Source: Pyxidicoccus trucidator (GTDB lineage Bacteria; Myxococcota; Myxococcia; Myxococcales; Myxococcaceae). From it: a DNA stretch of 64,000 nucleotides. The stretch lies in the NCBI RefSeq assembly GCF_010894435.1, contig NZ_JAAIXZ010000010.1, forward strand, positions 62,001 through 126,000. The letters run 5' to 3'. Shown here piece by piece: positions 10,560 through 20,827 of this stretch. The notes beneath the pieces are model-generated. The model was not told where the DNA came from. It searched no databases and worked only from the letters and a program-made list of their open reading frames with translations. Made by a program: the position numbers and the translations under genes. Numbering within the stretch: position 1 is the stretch's first letter; the number at the start of each line of letters is the position of its first letter.

Positions 10560-10592
10560 GGCCCTGTCCGGTCCCCGAGGCCGGCCAGGGCC
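10560..10592 (+). terminator. Hairpin after the M19-like gene
   Basis: GGCCCTG/CAGGGCC outer stem (10560-10566 with 10586-10592) enclosing CCGG/CCGG. It starts 30 bases after the stop at 10530. There is no U-tract, as often seen in myxobacteria, so termination is inferred from position and structure. Confidence 0.45.
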
Positions 10593-10701
10593 GCCGCGCG
10601 TGCGACGCGCCGCGCTGTGTTCTGGGGGCGCCTGTCCGGTAGCGGGGCGTCCTCATGGTCGTTGCGCGGCGCATCTCCGGGGCGTAGGGAAGCCCCGCCC
10701 C

Positions 10702-13653
10702 ATGTCAGCGACTGCTCAACTGCTGGAAGCCGTCCGGAAGGAAGCAAAGCCGGGCATCTGGTCCAATGGCGTCAACCTCGCGCGCTCCGGAGCCGTGGTG
10801 CTCCAGTCGCAGAAGGAGGGCGAGCTGGAGCTGAGGGTGCGGGCCAAGGGACGGCCGGTCGCCCTCACGGTGGTCCTCTACCCGAATGACGACGCCTGGG
10901 AGTGTGACTGCCCCAGTCTGGTTGACCCGTGCGAGCACGTGGTGGCGGCGGCCATCTCCATCCAGCAGGCGGAGAAGCAGGAGACGCCCCTGGAGACGGC
11001 GGCGGCGCGCTGGTCCCGCGTCGTCTACCACTTCACCCGCGCGGACGGCGGCTTGCAGCTCCACCGCTCGCTGGCGCACGCGGACGGCACGGAGGAGCCC
11101 CTGGAGGGCAGCCTGACGTCGCTGGTGGCCCAGCCGGCGAAGGCCGCGACGCTGCAGGTGGAGCAGTCGGACCTCCTCGCGGACCGCATCCTGGAGGCGC
11201 GCCGCACGCGCGGCACGCTGTCTCCGGAGACGCTGGAGGCCATCCTCAAGGTGCTGGAGAACGCCCGCAACGTGCTGCTCGACGGGCGCCCGGTGGCCGT
11301 GTCGGACGAGCCCGTCCAGCCCAGGGCCGTGGTGGAGGACCGGGGCGCGCAGCTGGTGGTGACGGTGACGAAGGACCCTCGCGTGGCGGAGGTGGTGAGC
11401 CCGGGCGTCGCGCTGCTCGGTGACGCGCTGGCCCGCCTGAGCGAGACGCAGATGACGGGCCCGTGGCTCCAGAACCTGCCCATCGTCCGCACCTACGCGC
11501 CCGAGCAGATGGGGGAGCTGACCTCCAAAATCCTCCCCGAGCTGGGCCGCCGCATGCCGGTGGACGTCCGCAGCCGGCGTCTGCCCCGACTGGACCGTGA
11601 GCTGCGGCCGCGCGTCCTGCTGGAGCTGAACCAGCTGGAGTCGGGCCTGTCCGTCCTGCCCACGCTCGTCTACGGCGCGCCGCCCACGGTGCGCATCGAC
11701 AACGGCCGCATGACGTACCTGCGCGGCGCCGTGCCGCTGCGCGACGAGGCCGCCGAGCAGCGCCTCATCCACCAGCTCCGCGAGGAGCTGAACCTCGTCC
11801 CCGGCAAGCGGCTGACGGTGCAGGGGCCGGAGATGGTGCGCTGGGCAGACAAGCTCCGCCGCTGGCGCGGAGACCTGGCCGGCGACGCGGCGGGCCTGGT
11901 GAGTCCGGACGTGCGGCTCCGGCCGTTGCTTCAGGTCCAGTCCGGCGTCACGGGGCAGGGTGTCCCCGACGTGCGCTTCACGCTGGAGTTCCAGGTGGAG
12001 GGGGCCAAGGGCGAGGTCAAGGCGGTGGACGCCGCCGCCGTCATCCGCGCGTGGACGGAGGGGCTGGGGCTGGTGCCGCTGGACGGCGGAGGCTGGGCCC
12101 CGCTGCCCCGGGCGTGGCTGGACAAGAACGGCCAGCGCGTCGCGGACCTGCTGGCCGCGCGGCAGGCGGATGGCAAGGTGTCCAACCACGCCCTGCCGGA
12201 GCTGACCGCGCTGTGCGAGACGCTGGAGCAGCCGCCTCCGCCCGGCCTGGAGAGGCTGGCGCCGCTCATCTCCGGCTTCGAGAAGCTGCCGCCGCCGGTG
12301 CTCCCGCCGGACCTCACCGCGACGCTGCGCCAGTACCAGCTTCAGGGCGTGAGCTGGCTGGGCTTCCTGCGCGGGGCCGGGCTGGGCGGCATCCTGGCCG
12401 ACGACATGGGCCTGGGAAAGACGCTCCAGACGCTGTGCGCGCTGGGGCCGGGCTCGCTCGTGGTGTGCCCCACCAGTGTGTTGCCCAACTGGGCCAACGA
12501 GGTGAAGAAGTTCCGCCCGTCGCTCAAGGTCTGCGTGTACCACGGGCCCGGCCGCGCGCTGGACCCGGCCGCCGACATCACCCTCACCACGTACTCCATC
12601 ATGCGGCTGGACGCGGCCATGCTCGGGGCGCGCACCTGGGACACGCTGGTGCTGGACGAGGCGCAGTCCATCAAGAACCCGGACAGCCAGGTGGCGCGCG
12701 CGGCCTTCGGCCTCAAGGCGAACTTCCGGCTCGCGCTGAGCGGCACCCCGCTGGAGAACCGGCTGGAGGAGCTGTGGAGCCTGATGCACTTCACCAACCC
12801 GGGCCTGCTCGGGGGGCGGAGGCACTTCCAGGACAAGGTGGCCCAGCCCATCGCCGACGGACGCCCGGAGGCCGCGGAGGGACTGCGCCGGCGCATCCGG
12901 CCCTTCGTCCTCCGGCGCCTCAAGCGCGACGTGGCGCCCGAGCTTCCGCCGCGCATCGACTCGGTGATGCACGTGCAGTTGGATGAGCGCGAGCGCGCTG
13001 TCTACGACTCGGTGATGGCGGCGACGCGCAAGGAAGTGGTCGCCCTGCTCAACGAGGGCGGCAGCGTGCTCAAGGCGCTGGAGGCGCTGCTGCGGCTGCG
13101 TCAGGCCGCGTGCCACCCCGCGCTCGTCCCGGGCCAGCGGGCCAGCACTTCGTCCAAGGTGGAGACGCTGGTGGACGCGCTCGAGACGGCGGTGTCCGAG
13201 GGCCACAAGGCGCTGGTCTTCTCGCAGTGGACGTCGCTGATGGACCTCATCGAGCCGCACCTCAAGTCGGCGGGCATCGGCTTCGAGCGTCTGGACGGCA
13301 CCACCGTCAACCGCGGCGAAGTCACGGACCGCTTTCAGTCGCCCGAAGGTGCCCCGGTGCTCCTGATGTCACTCAAGGCGGGTGGCACGGGCCTCAATCT
13401 CACGGCGGCGGACCACGTGTTCCTGGTGGACCCGTGGTGGAACCCGGCGGTGGAGGCGCAGGCGGCGGACCGCGCCCACCGCATCGGCCAGGAGCGGACG
13501 GTGATGGTGTACCGGCTCGTCTCACAGGGGACAGTGGAGGAGCGAATCCTGGGGCTCCAGGAGAAGAAGCGCGCCATCTTCGAGGCAGCCCTGAGCGAGG
13601 CCTCCGCCGCCACCGCGATTACCCGTGAGGACCTGCTCGAACTCTTCGCCTGA
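10702..13653 (+). CDS. SWIM-domain SNF2/RapA-type DEAD-like helicase
   Basis: 983-residue SNF2-family ATPase. A zinc-binding SWIM motif ([18 protein letters not shown]) lies near residues 71-88. A long linker domain follows, then the SNF2 ATPase: motif I DDMGLGKT near residue 566, DEAQ (Walker B) near 652, LSGTPLENR, and the C-terminal helicase half with [25 protein letters not shown] and [17 protein letters not shown]. Such proteins translocate on double-stranded DNA and remodel bound protein, for example RNA polymerase in RapA. The ATG at 10702 has AGGGAAG upstream. The stop is only 9 bases before the PTS gene, so read-through into the sugar operon is likely. Cytoplasmic. Confidence 0.9.
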   Translation: MSATAQLLEAVRKEAKPGIWSNGVNLARSGAVVLQSQKEGELELRVRAKGRPVALTVVLYPNDDAWECDCPSLVDPCEHVVAAAISIQQAEKQETPLETAAARWSRVVYHFTRADGGLQLHRSLAHADGTEEPLEGSLTSLVAQPAKAATLQVEQSDLLADRILEARRTRGTLSPETLEAILKVLENARNVLLDGRPVAVSDEPVQPRAVVEDRGAQLVVTVTKDPRVAEVVSPGVALLGDALARLSETQMTGPWLQNLPIVRTYAPEQMGELTSKILPELGRRMPVDVRSRRLPRLDRELRPRVLLELNQLESGLSVLPTLVYGAPPTVRIDNGRMTYLRGAVPLRDEAAEQRLIHQLREELNLVPGKRLTVQGPEMVRWADKLRRWRGDLAGDAAGLVSPDVRLRPLLQVQSGVTGQGVPDVRFTLEFQVEGAKGEVKAVDAAAVIRAWTEGLGLVPLDGGGWAPLPRAWLDKNGQRVADLLAARQADGKVSNHALPELTALCETLEQPPPPGLERLAPLISGFEKLPPPVLPPDLTATLRQYQLQGVSWLGFLRGAGLGGILADDMGLGKTLQTLCALGPGSLVVCPTSVLPNWANEVKKFRPSLKVCVYHGPGRALDPAADITLTTYSIMRLDAAMLGARTWDTLVLDEAQSIKNPDSQVARAAFGLKANFRLALSGTPLENRLEELWSLMHFTNPGLLGGRRHFQDKVAQPIADGRPEAAEGLRRRIRPFVLRRLKRDVAPELPPRIDSVMHVQLDERERAVYDSVMAATRKEVVALLNEGGSVLKALEALLRLRQAACHPALVPGQRASTSSKVETLVDALETAVSEGHKALVFSQWTSLMDLIEPHLKSAGIGFERLDGTTVNRGEVTDRFQSPEGAPVLLMSLKAGGTGLNLTAADHVFLVDPWWNPAVEAQAADRAHRIGQERTVMVYRLVSQGTVEERILGLQEKKRAIFEAALSEASAATAITREDLLELFA

Positions 13654-13662
13654 GGAGCGCCG

Positions 13663-16167
13663 ATGCTGACATTGAGCAGGACGCATGTCCGACTGGGGCA
13701 GGCCGCCACGAGCAAGACGGAGGCCATCCGCCTCGTCGGACAGGCCCTGGTGGACGAGGGCTTCATCGAGCCCGGCTACGTCGACAGCATGCTCCGCCGG
13801 GAGAAGGTCTCCGCGACGTACCTGGGCAACGGCATCGCCATTCCCCATGGCACCCCCGATGCCCGGGAGTTCGTGAGGAAGACCGGCGTCGTCGTGGTGC
13901 AGTTTCCCCGGGGCGTGGAGTGGGGAGGCGGCCCGGCCCACGTCGTGGTCGGCATCGCGGCACGCTCGGACGAGCACCTCCAGGTCCTGGCCAACCTCAC
14001 GGGAGTGCTCGGGGACGCGGTCAAGGCGGAGGAGTTGGCCCGGACGACCGACGCGGGCCTCGTCGTCGCCACGCTCAACGGAGGTGCCTCGACGCCGGAG
14101 CCCGAGGCGGCGGTGACGACTCCGGCCGGGAAGGGCCTGTGCATCCAGGCCATCTCCCCCGTGCCTCATGGGCTGCACGCGCGCCCGTCCACGGTGCTGG
14201 TCGAGGTCGCCAAGCGCTTCCGTGCCGACATCACCGTCCAGTACGGCGGCAGGACGGCCAACGCGAAGAGCCTGGTGACGCTGCTGACGCTCGGCGCGCG
14301 GGGCGGCGAGTCGCTGACCATCACCGCGGTGGGCGGGGACGCGGCGACGGCGCTGGCCGCCATCCGCGCCGCGTTCGATGCGGGGCTCGATGAAGAGGTG
14401 GCGCCTCAGCCCGCCGCGCCCGCGCCGGTGGCGGTGCCCACCGCGCGGCTCGACTACGACGGGCCCTTCGTCGCCGGCATCTCCGCCTCGCCGGGCATCG
14501 CGGTGGGACCGGTGTGGGCCTTCCAGCACGAGCGCCTGGAGATGTCGGAGCGGGCGCCAGACGCGGCGCGCGAGCGCCAGCGGTTGGAGCAGGCGCTGGC
14601 CGGCGCCACGGCGGACCTCCAGAACCTGTATCAGGAGTTCCTGAAGAAGGCGGGGGCTCCCCGGGCCGCCATCTTCAAGGCCCACCAGGAGCTGCTGGAC
14701 GACCCGGACATGGTGGCCGAGGCGCGCCGTCACCTCGACGCGGGGGCCAGCGCGGGCTGGGCCTGGCGGCGGGTGTACGAGGAGCGGGCCGACGTGCTCG
14801 CGCGCCTCCCGGACCCGCTGCTCGCCGGGCGCGCAGGAGATTTGCGCGACGTCGGCCGGCGCGTGCTGCGCATGCTGGCGGACGTGGTGGAGGGCGTCGC
14901 GACGCTGCCGGACCACCCCGTGGTGCTGCTGGCCGAGGACCTGGCGCCGTCCGACACCGCGAAGCTGGACCCGGCGATGGTGCTGGGCCTGTGCACCGTG
15001 GGCGGCGGGGCCACCTCGCACACGGCCATCATCGCCCGCTCGCTCGACATCCCCGCGGTCGTCGCCGCCGGGCCATCGGTGCTCGACCTGCGCGACGGGG
15101 ACGAGTGCATCCTCGACGGGAATGCCGGCGTGCTGGTCGTCAAGCCCTCCGCGAAAGACAGGGAGCGCGCGGCCACGCAGCGCGAGCGGGTGCGGGAGCA
15201 GCGCGACGCCGAGAAGCTGGACCGCTACAAGCCGGCCATCACCCGGGACGGGCGCCGCGTGGAGGTGGCCGCGAACATCGGCTCGGCGAAGGACGCGGAG
15301 AAGGCGGTCAACGCCGGGGGCGAGGGCGTGGGGTTGATGCGCACGGAGTTCCTCTTCCTCCAGCGTGAGGACCCGCCCGGCGAGGACGAGCAGTACGAGG
15401 CCTACAGCACCATGGTGCGCGCGCTGAACGGGCTGCCCATCATCCTGCGCACGCTGGACATCGGCGGGGACAAGAAGGTGCCCTACCTGTCGATGCCGGC
15501 GGAGGCCAACCCGTTCCTCGGCGTGCGCGGCATCCGCCTGTGCTTCGAGCGGGAGGACCTGTTCCGCACGCAGCTGCGCGCCATCCTGCGCGCGTCGCTC
15601 GAAGGGCCGGTGCGCATCATGTACCCCATGGTGGCCACGCTCTCCGAGCTGCGCCGGGCGAAGGCCATCACCGAGGAGGTGCGGCGCGAGGTGGGCGCGG
15701 CACCGGTGGAGACGGGCATCATGATTGAAGTCCCGTCGGCGGTGATGCTGGCCGACCAGCTGGCGAAGGAGGTGTCCTTCTTCTCCATCGGCACCAATGA
15801 CTTGACGCAGTACGCGCTGGCGATGGACCGCGAGCACCCCGTGCTCGCGCCCCAGGCGGACGGCGTCCACCCGGCCGTGCTCCGCATGGTCGACCTCACC
15901 GTGAAGGCCGCGCGCGCGGCCGGCATCTGGGTGGGGGCCTGCGGCGGCGTGGCGGGAGACCCGGCCGGTGCGCTGACACTGTCCGGGCTGGGGGTCAGCG
16001 AGCTGAGCGTCGCCATTCCCACCATCCCCGCAATCAAGGCGCTGCTGCGGAGCGTGTCGATGGCGGACATGGAGGCGCTGGCTCGCCGGGCACTCGCCTG
16101 TGAGGGCGCGGCGGAGGTGCGGGCCCTGGTGCAGGGCCTGCTGTCCAGGGCAGGGGTGGGCGCATGA
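13663..16167 (+). CDS. PTS multiphosphoryl transfer protein: EIIA(Fru)-HPr-EI fusion
   Basis: 834 residues joining three PTS components in one chain. EIIA spans residues 1-145 with phospho-His62 (GIAIPHGTPD). HPr spans about 157-245 with His172 (GLHARPST) and a Ser203 at the Ser46-like position (NAKSLVTLL). Enzyme I spans about 267-830 with His453 (GGGATSHTAII), the PEP-binding segments MRTEFLF and IMIEVPSAV, and the Cys of WVGACGGVAGDP. It takes phosphate from PEP through EI, HPr and EIIA to the membrane EIIB. With the next two genes it makes a self-sufficient fructose uptake system. GAGGAG precedes the ATG, and its end overlaps the kinase gene by four bases (ATGA). Resembles FruB-type fusions but with EI added. 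Confidence 0.95.
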   Translation: MLTLSRTHVRLGQAATSKTEAIRLVGQALVDEGFIEPGYVDSMLRREKVSATYLGNGIAIPHGTPDAREFVRKTGVVVVQFPRGVEWGGGPAHVVVGIAARSDEHLQVLANLTGVLGDAVKAEELARTTDAGLVVATLNGGASTPEPEAAVTTPAGKGLCIQAISPVPHGLHARPSTVLVEVAKRFRADITVQYGGRTANAKSLVTLLTLGARGGESLTITAVGGDAATALAAIRAAFDAGLDEEVAPQPAAPAPVAVPTARLDYDGPFVAGISASPGIAVGPVWAFQHERLEMSERAPDAARERQRLEQALAGATADLQNLYQEFLKKAGAPRAAIFKAHQELLDDPDMVAEARRHLDAGASAGWAWRRVYEERADVLARLPDPLLAGRAGDLRDVGRRVLRMLADVVEGVATLPDHPVVLLAEDLAPSDTAKLDPAMVLGLCTVGGGATSHTAIIARSLDIPAVVAAGPSVLDLRDGDECILDGNAGVLVVKPSAKDRERAATQRERVREQRDAEKLDRYKPAITRDGRRVEVAANIGSAKDAEKAVNAGGEGVGLMRTEFLFLQREDPPGEDEQYEAYSTMVRALNGLPIILRTLDIGGDKKVPYLSMPAEANPFLGVRGIRLCFEREDLFRTQLRAILRASLEGPVRIMYPMVATLSELRRAKAITEEVRREVGAAPVETGIMIEVPSAVMLADQLAKEVSFFSIGTNDLTQYALAMDREHPVLAPQADGVHPAVLRMVDLTVKAARAAGIWVGACGGVAGDPAGALTLSGLGVSELSVAIPTIPAIKALLRSVSMADMEALARRALACEGAAEVRALVQGLLSRAGVGA

Positions 16168-17120
16168 AGCCGACGAAGCCCGGCATCGTCACCGTGAGCC
16201 TCAACTCCGCCATCGACCAGACGCTCGACTGTCCCGGCTTCACGGCGGGCGCCGTCAACCGCGTGGTGGCGGAGACGCGCACGGCCGGTGGCAAGGCCAT
16301 CAACGTCGCCGCCTTCCTCGCGGGTGGCTCCACGCCCGTCACCGCCTCGGGGTTCCTGGGCACGGACAATGCGCAGGTGTTCGAGGCGCTGTTCCGCGAG
16401 CGCGGCATCCAGGACCGCTGCATGCGGCTGCCCGGCTCCAGCCGCGTCAACATCAAGGTGGTGGACCGCGCGTCCGGCGCGGTGACGGACCTCAACCTCC
16501 CCGGGCTGCGTGTCCCCGAAGGCTCGCTGGACCTGCTGACGGAGCGGCTGGAGAGGCTGGCGGACGACAACGGGTGCTTCGTGCTCGCGGGCAGCCTGCC
16601 GGCCGGGGTGCCCGAGGACAGCTACGTCACGCTGATGGCGCGGCTCCGGGCCCGGGGCGCGCTGGTGGTGGTGGACACCAGCGGCGCGCCGCTGAAGCAC
16701 GCGGTGGCCGCGAAGCCCGACATGGTGAAGCCCAACGCGCATGAGCTGTCCGAGCTGCTCGGCCGACCGCTCCCGGACAGGACCGAGGTGGTGCGCGCCG
16801 CGCGCGGGCTCCATGCGACGGGCATCGGGCTGGTGGTGGTGTCGTTGGGGGCGGAGGGCGCCATCTTCGTCGGCCGCGAGGGAGCGTTGCTGGCGGTGCC
16901 GCCCCGGGTGGAGGTCGCGAGCACGGTGGGGGCAGGGGACTCCATGGTGGCCGGCGTGCTGTCCGCGCGGCTCGCGGGGAAGGACCTGGAGGCGTGCGCG
17001 CGCTACGGCACCGCCTTCGCTGCCGGGAAGCTGGCCCGCGTCGGCCCGGTGCCCCCCTCACCGGAGCGGGTGGAAGCGCTGATGCGGGACGTGGCGATTC
17101 ACTCCCTGGGCAGTGCCTGA
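16164..17120 (+). CDS. fruK: 1-phosphofructokinase
   Basis: 318-residue PfkB-family sugar kinase that phosphorylates fructose 1-phosphate to fructose 1,6-bisphosphate. Landmarks are the N-terminal VSLNSAIDQTL, GGKAINVAAFL (usually GGKGINVA) for substrate binding, and STVGAGDSMVAG with catalytic Asp259. Length and order match FruK/LacC enzymes. The ATG overlaps the stop of the EIIA-HPr-EI gene (ATGA), which indicates translational coupling. The fructose assignment rests on its place between the EIIA-HPr-EI and EIIBC genes. Tagatose 6-phosphate kinase is the main alternative for this subfamily. Confidence 0.93.
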   Translation: MKPTKPGIVTVSLNSAIDQTLDCPGFTAGAVNRVVAETRTAGGKAINVAAFLAGGSTPVTASGFLGTDNAQVFEALFRERGIQDRCMRLPGSSRVNIKVVDRASGAVTDLNLPGLRVPEGSLDLLTERLERLADDNGCFVLAGSLPAGVPEDSYVTLMARLRARGALVVVDTSGAPLKHAVAAKPDMVKPNAHELSELLGRPLPDRTEVVRAARGLHATGIGLVVVSLGAEGAIFVGREGALLAVPPRVEVASTVGAGDSMVAGVLSARLAGKDLEACARYGTAFAAGKLARVGPVPPSPERVEALMRDVAIHSLGSA

Positions 17121-17150
17121 GCTGCGAGCGACGACGAGGAACGTACGACC

Positions 17151-18995
17151 ATGGCGAAACTGGTAGCCATCACCGCCTGCCCGACGGGAATCGCCCACAC
17201 CTTCATGGCGGCCGAGGCGCTGCGCCGGGTGGCCGCGCTCAAGGGCCATGAAATCACCGTCGAGACTCGCGGCTCCGAGGGCGTGCGCACGCCGCTGGAC
17301 CCGGCGGCCGTCGCCGCGGCGGACGCGGTCATCGTCGCGGCCGACATCACCGTCGACGAGTCCCGCTTCCAGGGCAAGCGCATCGTCCGGACCTCCACGG
17401 CGGAGGCCATCCGCGAGACGGACCACATCATCGACGAGGCCGTGGCTCGCGTGGACGTGCCCTCGCCGGGGCCGGAGCAGGCCATGGTGGCGCCGCCCGT
17501 CGCGCAGGTGACGGCGGCACCACCCGCGCAGGCCACGGTGGTGACGGCCACACCCGTGCCCGCGTCCGTGCCCGGAGTCTCGGGCAGGCTGGTGGCCATC
17601 ACCGCCTGTCCCACCGGCATCGCCCACACCTTCATGGCCGCCGAGGCGCTGACGCGCGCCGCGAAGGCGAAGGGCTACACCATCAAGGTGGAGACGCAGG
17701 GCTCCGTGGGCGCGAAGAATCTCCTGACGCCGGAGGAAATCGCGGCGGCGGACGCGGTCATCATCGGCGCGGACACGCACGTCTCCACCGAGCGCTTCGC
17801 CGGCAAGCGGCTGCTGAAGACCTCCGTGGGTGAGGCGCTGAAGCAGGCGGACTCGGTGATAACGCGGGCGCTGTCCCTGCCCGTCGCACCCGCAGGTGCC
17901 ACGCCCGCCGAGGCCGCCGCGCAGGCCGGTGCCCGCGCGAAGGGGGAGCCGGCCGGGCCCTACAAGCACCTGCTGACGGGCGTGTCCTTCATGCTCCCGT
18001 TCGTCGTGGCGGGCGGGCTCGTCATGGCGCTGTCGTTCGTCTTCGGCATCGAGGCCTTCAAGGAGGAGGGCACGCTGCCCGCCGCGCTGATGCAGATTGG
18101 CCAGGCGGCCTTCGCGCTGATGGTGCCCGCGCTGGCGGGCTACATCGCCTACTCCATCGCGGACAGGCCAGGGCTGGCGCCGGGCTTCATCGGCGGCATG
18201 CTGGCGAGCCGCCTCGAAGCGGGCTTCCTGGGCGGAATCGCCGCGGGCTTCCTGGCCGGCTACGTGGCACGGTGGTTCCGCGACCACATCCGTCTGCCGG
18301 TGACGCTGGAGGGGCTCAAGCCGGTCCTCATCCTCCCGCTGCTCTCGTCGCTCGTGGTCGGGCTGTTGATGGTCTACGTGATTGGCACGCCGGTGGCCGC
18401 CATCATGAACGGGCTGACCGGGTTCCTGTCGGGGATGAGCGGCACCAACGCCATCCTGTTGGGGCTGTTGCTCGGCGCCATGGTGGCCGTGGACACGGGA
18501 GGCCCCGTCAACAAGGCGGCCTATGCCTTCGCGGTGGGCCTGCTGGGCTCCAACACCTTCACGCCGATGGCCGCGGTGATGGCGGCGGGCATGACGCCGC
18601 CCCTGGGGCTGGCCCTGGCCACGGTGGTTGCCCGCAACCGCTTCACGCTCCAGGAGCGCGAGGCCGGCAAGGCCGCCGCGGTGCTCGGCCTGTCCTTCAT
18701 CACCGAGGGGGCCATTCCCTTCGCCGCCAAGGACCCGCTGCGCGTCATTCCCTCCATCGTGTTCGGCTCCGCGGTGACGGGGGCCCTGTCCATGTGGTTC
18801 GGCTGCGGCCTGCGCGCGCCGCACGGGGGCGTGTTCGTGCTCGCCATCCCCAACGCGGTGGCGCCGGTGGGCCTGTACCTCCTGGCCATCCTCGTGGGCA
18901 CGCTGGCCACCACGCTGGCGCTGGTCATCCTGAAGCGCCCGCTCCCGGAGGAGCCGGTGCTGACGGCCCCTGAGAACACGCCCAGCCTGGGCTAG
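17151..18995 (+). CDS. fruA: PTS fructose permease, EIIB-EIIB-EIIC
   Basis: 614 residues: two EIIB domains and one membrane EIIC domain. EIIB-1 (residues 1-100) and EIIB-2 (145-245) both contain [17 protein letters not shown] with the phosphorylatable cysteine, Cys10 and Cys153. A Pro/Ala/Val-rich linker (105-140) joins them. EIIC (about 265-600) has many hydrophobic helices plus [14 protein letters not shown] and [16 protein letters not shown], the substrate-binding signature of the fructose family. In E. coli FruA the first EIIB copy has lost its Cys; here both look active. The gene lies 30 bases after fruK with GAGGAACG upstream. Confidence 0.94.
   Translation: MAKLVAITACPTGIAHTFMAAEALRRVAALKGHEITVETRGSEGVRTPLDPAAVAAADAVIVAADITVDESRFQGKRIVRTSTAEAIRETDHIIDEAVARVDVPSPGPEQAMVAPPVAQVTAAPPAQATVVTATPVPASVPGVSGRLVAITACPTGIAHTFMAAEALTRAAKAKGYTIKVETQGSVGAKNLLTPEEIAAADAVIIGADTHVSTERFAGKRLLKTSVGEALKQADSVITRALSLPVAPAGATPAEAAAQAGARAKGEPAGPYKHLLTGVSFMLPFVVAGGLVMALSFVFGIEAFKEEGTLPAALMQIGQAAFALMVPALAGYIAYSIADRPGLAPGFIGGMLASRLEAGFLGGIAAGFLAGYVARWFRDHIRLPVTLEGLKPVLILPLLSSLVVGLLMVYVIGTPVAAIMNGLTGFLSGMSGTNAILLGLLLGAMVAVDTGGPVNKAAYAFAVGLLGSNTFTPMAAVMAAGMTPPLGLALATVVARNRFTLQEREAGKAAAVLGLSFITEGAIPFAAKDPLRVIPSIVFGSAVTGALSMWFGCGLRAPHGGVFVLAIPNAVAPVGLYLLAILVGTLATTLALVILKRPLPEEPVLTAPENTPSLG
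17154..17880 (+). repeat. Internal duplication encoding the two EIIB domains
   Basis: Two in-frame copies, about 17154-17450 and 17585-17880, offset by about 429 bases. The 57 bases encoding the phosphocysteine loop differ at only a few third positions, while later parts have drifted more. This is a domain duplication within the permease gene. Confidence 0.75.
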
Positions 18996-19004
18996 AGAGG
19001 CAGC

Positions 19005-20819
19005 ATGATGTTCCGCGCAGTCCTTCTCCTCGCCGTGGGGTTCCTCGCGATGCTCCCTTCCACCGCCGAAGCCCGCAAGCCGGACGCCACCGCCGCCGCG
19101 CTGCACGCCCTCATCCAGCGCGAGTGGCAGTACCAATTGGAGCACAGCCCGACGTACGCCTCCGTCTCGGGAGACCGCCGGTGGAATGACCGCTGGGACG
19201 ACCTGAGCCTGGAGGCGCTCGAGGCGGACCACCAGCACAACCTCCAGGTCGTCGCGCAGGTGAAGAAGCTGGACCGGAAGAAGCTCTCCGCCGCGGACCA
19301 GCTCAACTACGACCTGTTCCTCCGTGAGTACGAATTGTGGGTGGAGGAGCGCCGCTTCAAGCTGCACCTGATGCCCTCGAACCACCTGGGCGGCATCCCC
19401 GAGGGAATCAAGCAGCCCCCGGGAGTGCAGACGGCCTACCAGCTCGCCGACACGCTGCGCTTCGAGACCGCGAAGGACTACGAGGACTGGCTCACCCGGC
19501 TCCAGCGGTTCGGCACGTACGTGGACCAGGTGATGGCGCTCATGCGCGAGGGCCTGCGCGAGGGGCGCGTCCATCCCCAGGTCGTCGTGAAGCGCATGCC
19601 ACCCCAGGTGGAGAAGCAGCTCGTGGACGACCCCACGAAGAGCGGCTTCTTCAGCCCCTTCGGCCGCTTCCCCGCCACCATTCCCGCCGCCGAGCAGCAG
19701 CGGCTCGCCGCCGCGGGCCGCGCCGCCATCGCCCAGGGCGTGCTGCCCGCGCTGAAGCGCTACCACCAGTTCCTCACCGGGGAGTACGTCCCGAAGGGCT
19801 CGGGGCAGGTGGGCATCTCCCGGCTCCCCGAGGGAAGCGAGCTGTATGCCTTCCTCGCCCGCCGCTACACGACGACGTCGCTGACGCCGGACGAAATCCA
19901 CGCGCTGGGCCTGTCCGAGGTGAAGCGCCTCCGCGCGGAGATGGAGGCGGTGAAGGTGAAGGCGGGCTTCCAGGGCTCGCTGCCGGAGTTCTTCCGCTTC
20001 CTGCGCACGGACGCGCGCTTCTACTACCGCACGGGTGACGAGCTGCTGACGCGCTACCGCAGCCTGTCCAAGCGCATCGACCCGCTGCTGGTGCGGCTGT
20101 TCAAGACGCTGCCCCGGCAGCCGTACGGCGTGGAGCCGACGCCCGAGGCCATGGCCCCGGACGCGACGACGGGCTTCTACTACCCCGGCGCGTCGGACGG
20201 CTCGCGCCCCGGCACGTACCTGGTGAACCTCTACCGCCCGGAGACGCGCCCCCGATGGGAGATGGTTCCGCTCACGCTCCACGAGGCCGTGCCCGGGCAC
20301 CACCTCCAGACGGCGCTCGCCGCCGAGCAGACTGACATCCCCGAGTTCCGTCGCTTCGCCTACTACGTGGCCTACGGCGAGGGCTGGGCCCTGTACTGCG
20401 AGACGCTGGGTGACGAGCTGGGCCTGTACGAAGACCCCTACGACAAGTTCGGCCAGCTCGCGTACGACATGTGGCGCGCCGTCCGCCTCGTCGTGGACAC
20501 CGGCATGCACGTGAAGGGCTGGACGCGCCAGCAGGCCCTGGACTTCTTCATGGAGAACGCGCCGCGCCAGGAGCTGGACGTCACCAACGAAATCGACCGC
20601 TACATCGCGTGGCCGGCGCAGGCGCTGGCCTACAAGATTGGCCAGCTCCGGATTCGGGAGCTGCGCACGCGCGCGGAGCGGGAGCTGGGCCCCCGCTTCG
20701 ACGTGCGCGAGTTCCACGACGTGGTGCTGCTCGACGGCTCCCTGCCGCTGGACGTCCTGGAGGGGAAGGTCCAGGCCTGGGTGGCCGCGCGGAAGGGGAC
20801 TCCGGCCGGAGCCCCCTGA
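19005..20819 (+). CDS. Exported DUF885-family metallopeptidase-like protein
   Basis: 604 residues with a signal peptide (RAVLLLAVGFLAMLPSTAEA). It belongs to DUF885 by its length and by the motif LTLHEAVPGHHLQTAL near residue 425, an HExxxGHH-type metal site, followed by YGEGWALYCETLGDELG, which supplies the second acidic ligand. Family members are thought to be zinc peptidases of the M3/M32 type, but few are characterised. The start codon is 9 bases after the stop of fruA, with AGAGGCAGC between, so it may be last in the PTS transcript. Functional linkage to fructose uptake is not evident. It is convergent with the P1 peptidase, 8 bases apart. Confidence 0.88.
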   Translation: MMFRAVLLLAVGFLAMLPSTAEARKPDATAAALHALIQREWQYQLEHSPTYASVSGDRRWNDRWDDLSLEALEADHQHNLQVVAQVKKLDRKKLSAADQLNYDLFLREYELWVEERRFKLHLMPSNHLGGIPEGIKQPPGVQTAYQLADTLRFETAKDYEDWLTRLQRFGTYVDQVMALMREGLREGRVHPQVVVKRMPPQVEKQLVDDPTKSGFFSPFGRFPATIPAAEQQRLAAAGRAAIAQGVLPALKRYHQFLTGEYVPKGSGQVGISRLPEGSELYAFLARRYTTTSLTPDEIHALGLSEVKRLRAEMEAVKVKAGFQGSLPEFFRFLRTDARFYYRTGDELLTRYRSLSKRIDPLLVRLFKTLPRQPYGVEPTPEAMAPDATTGFYYPGASDGSRPGTYLVNLYRPETRPRWEMVPLTLHEAVPGHHLQTALAAEQTDIPEFRRFAYYVAYGEGWALYCETLGDELGLYEDPYDKFGQLAYDMWRAVRLVVDTGMHVKGWTRQQALDFFMENAPRQELDVTNEIDRYIAWPAQALAYKIGQLRIRELRTRAERELGPRFDVREFHDVVLLDGSLPLDVLEGKVQAWVAARKGTPAGAP

Positions 20820-20827
20820 GCGGCGAC

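Noticed and set aside
8542-10674. 710-codon minus-strand frame opposite the M19-like gene
   Set aside because: Shadow composition, no ribosome site or domain.
10705-13260. 851-codon minus-strand frame opposite the SNF2 helicase
   Set aside because: The plus strand carries all SNF2 motifs; the antisense translation is Arg/His/Gln-rich.
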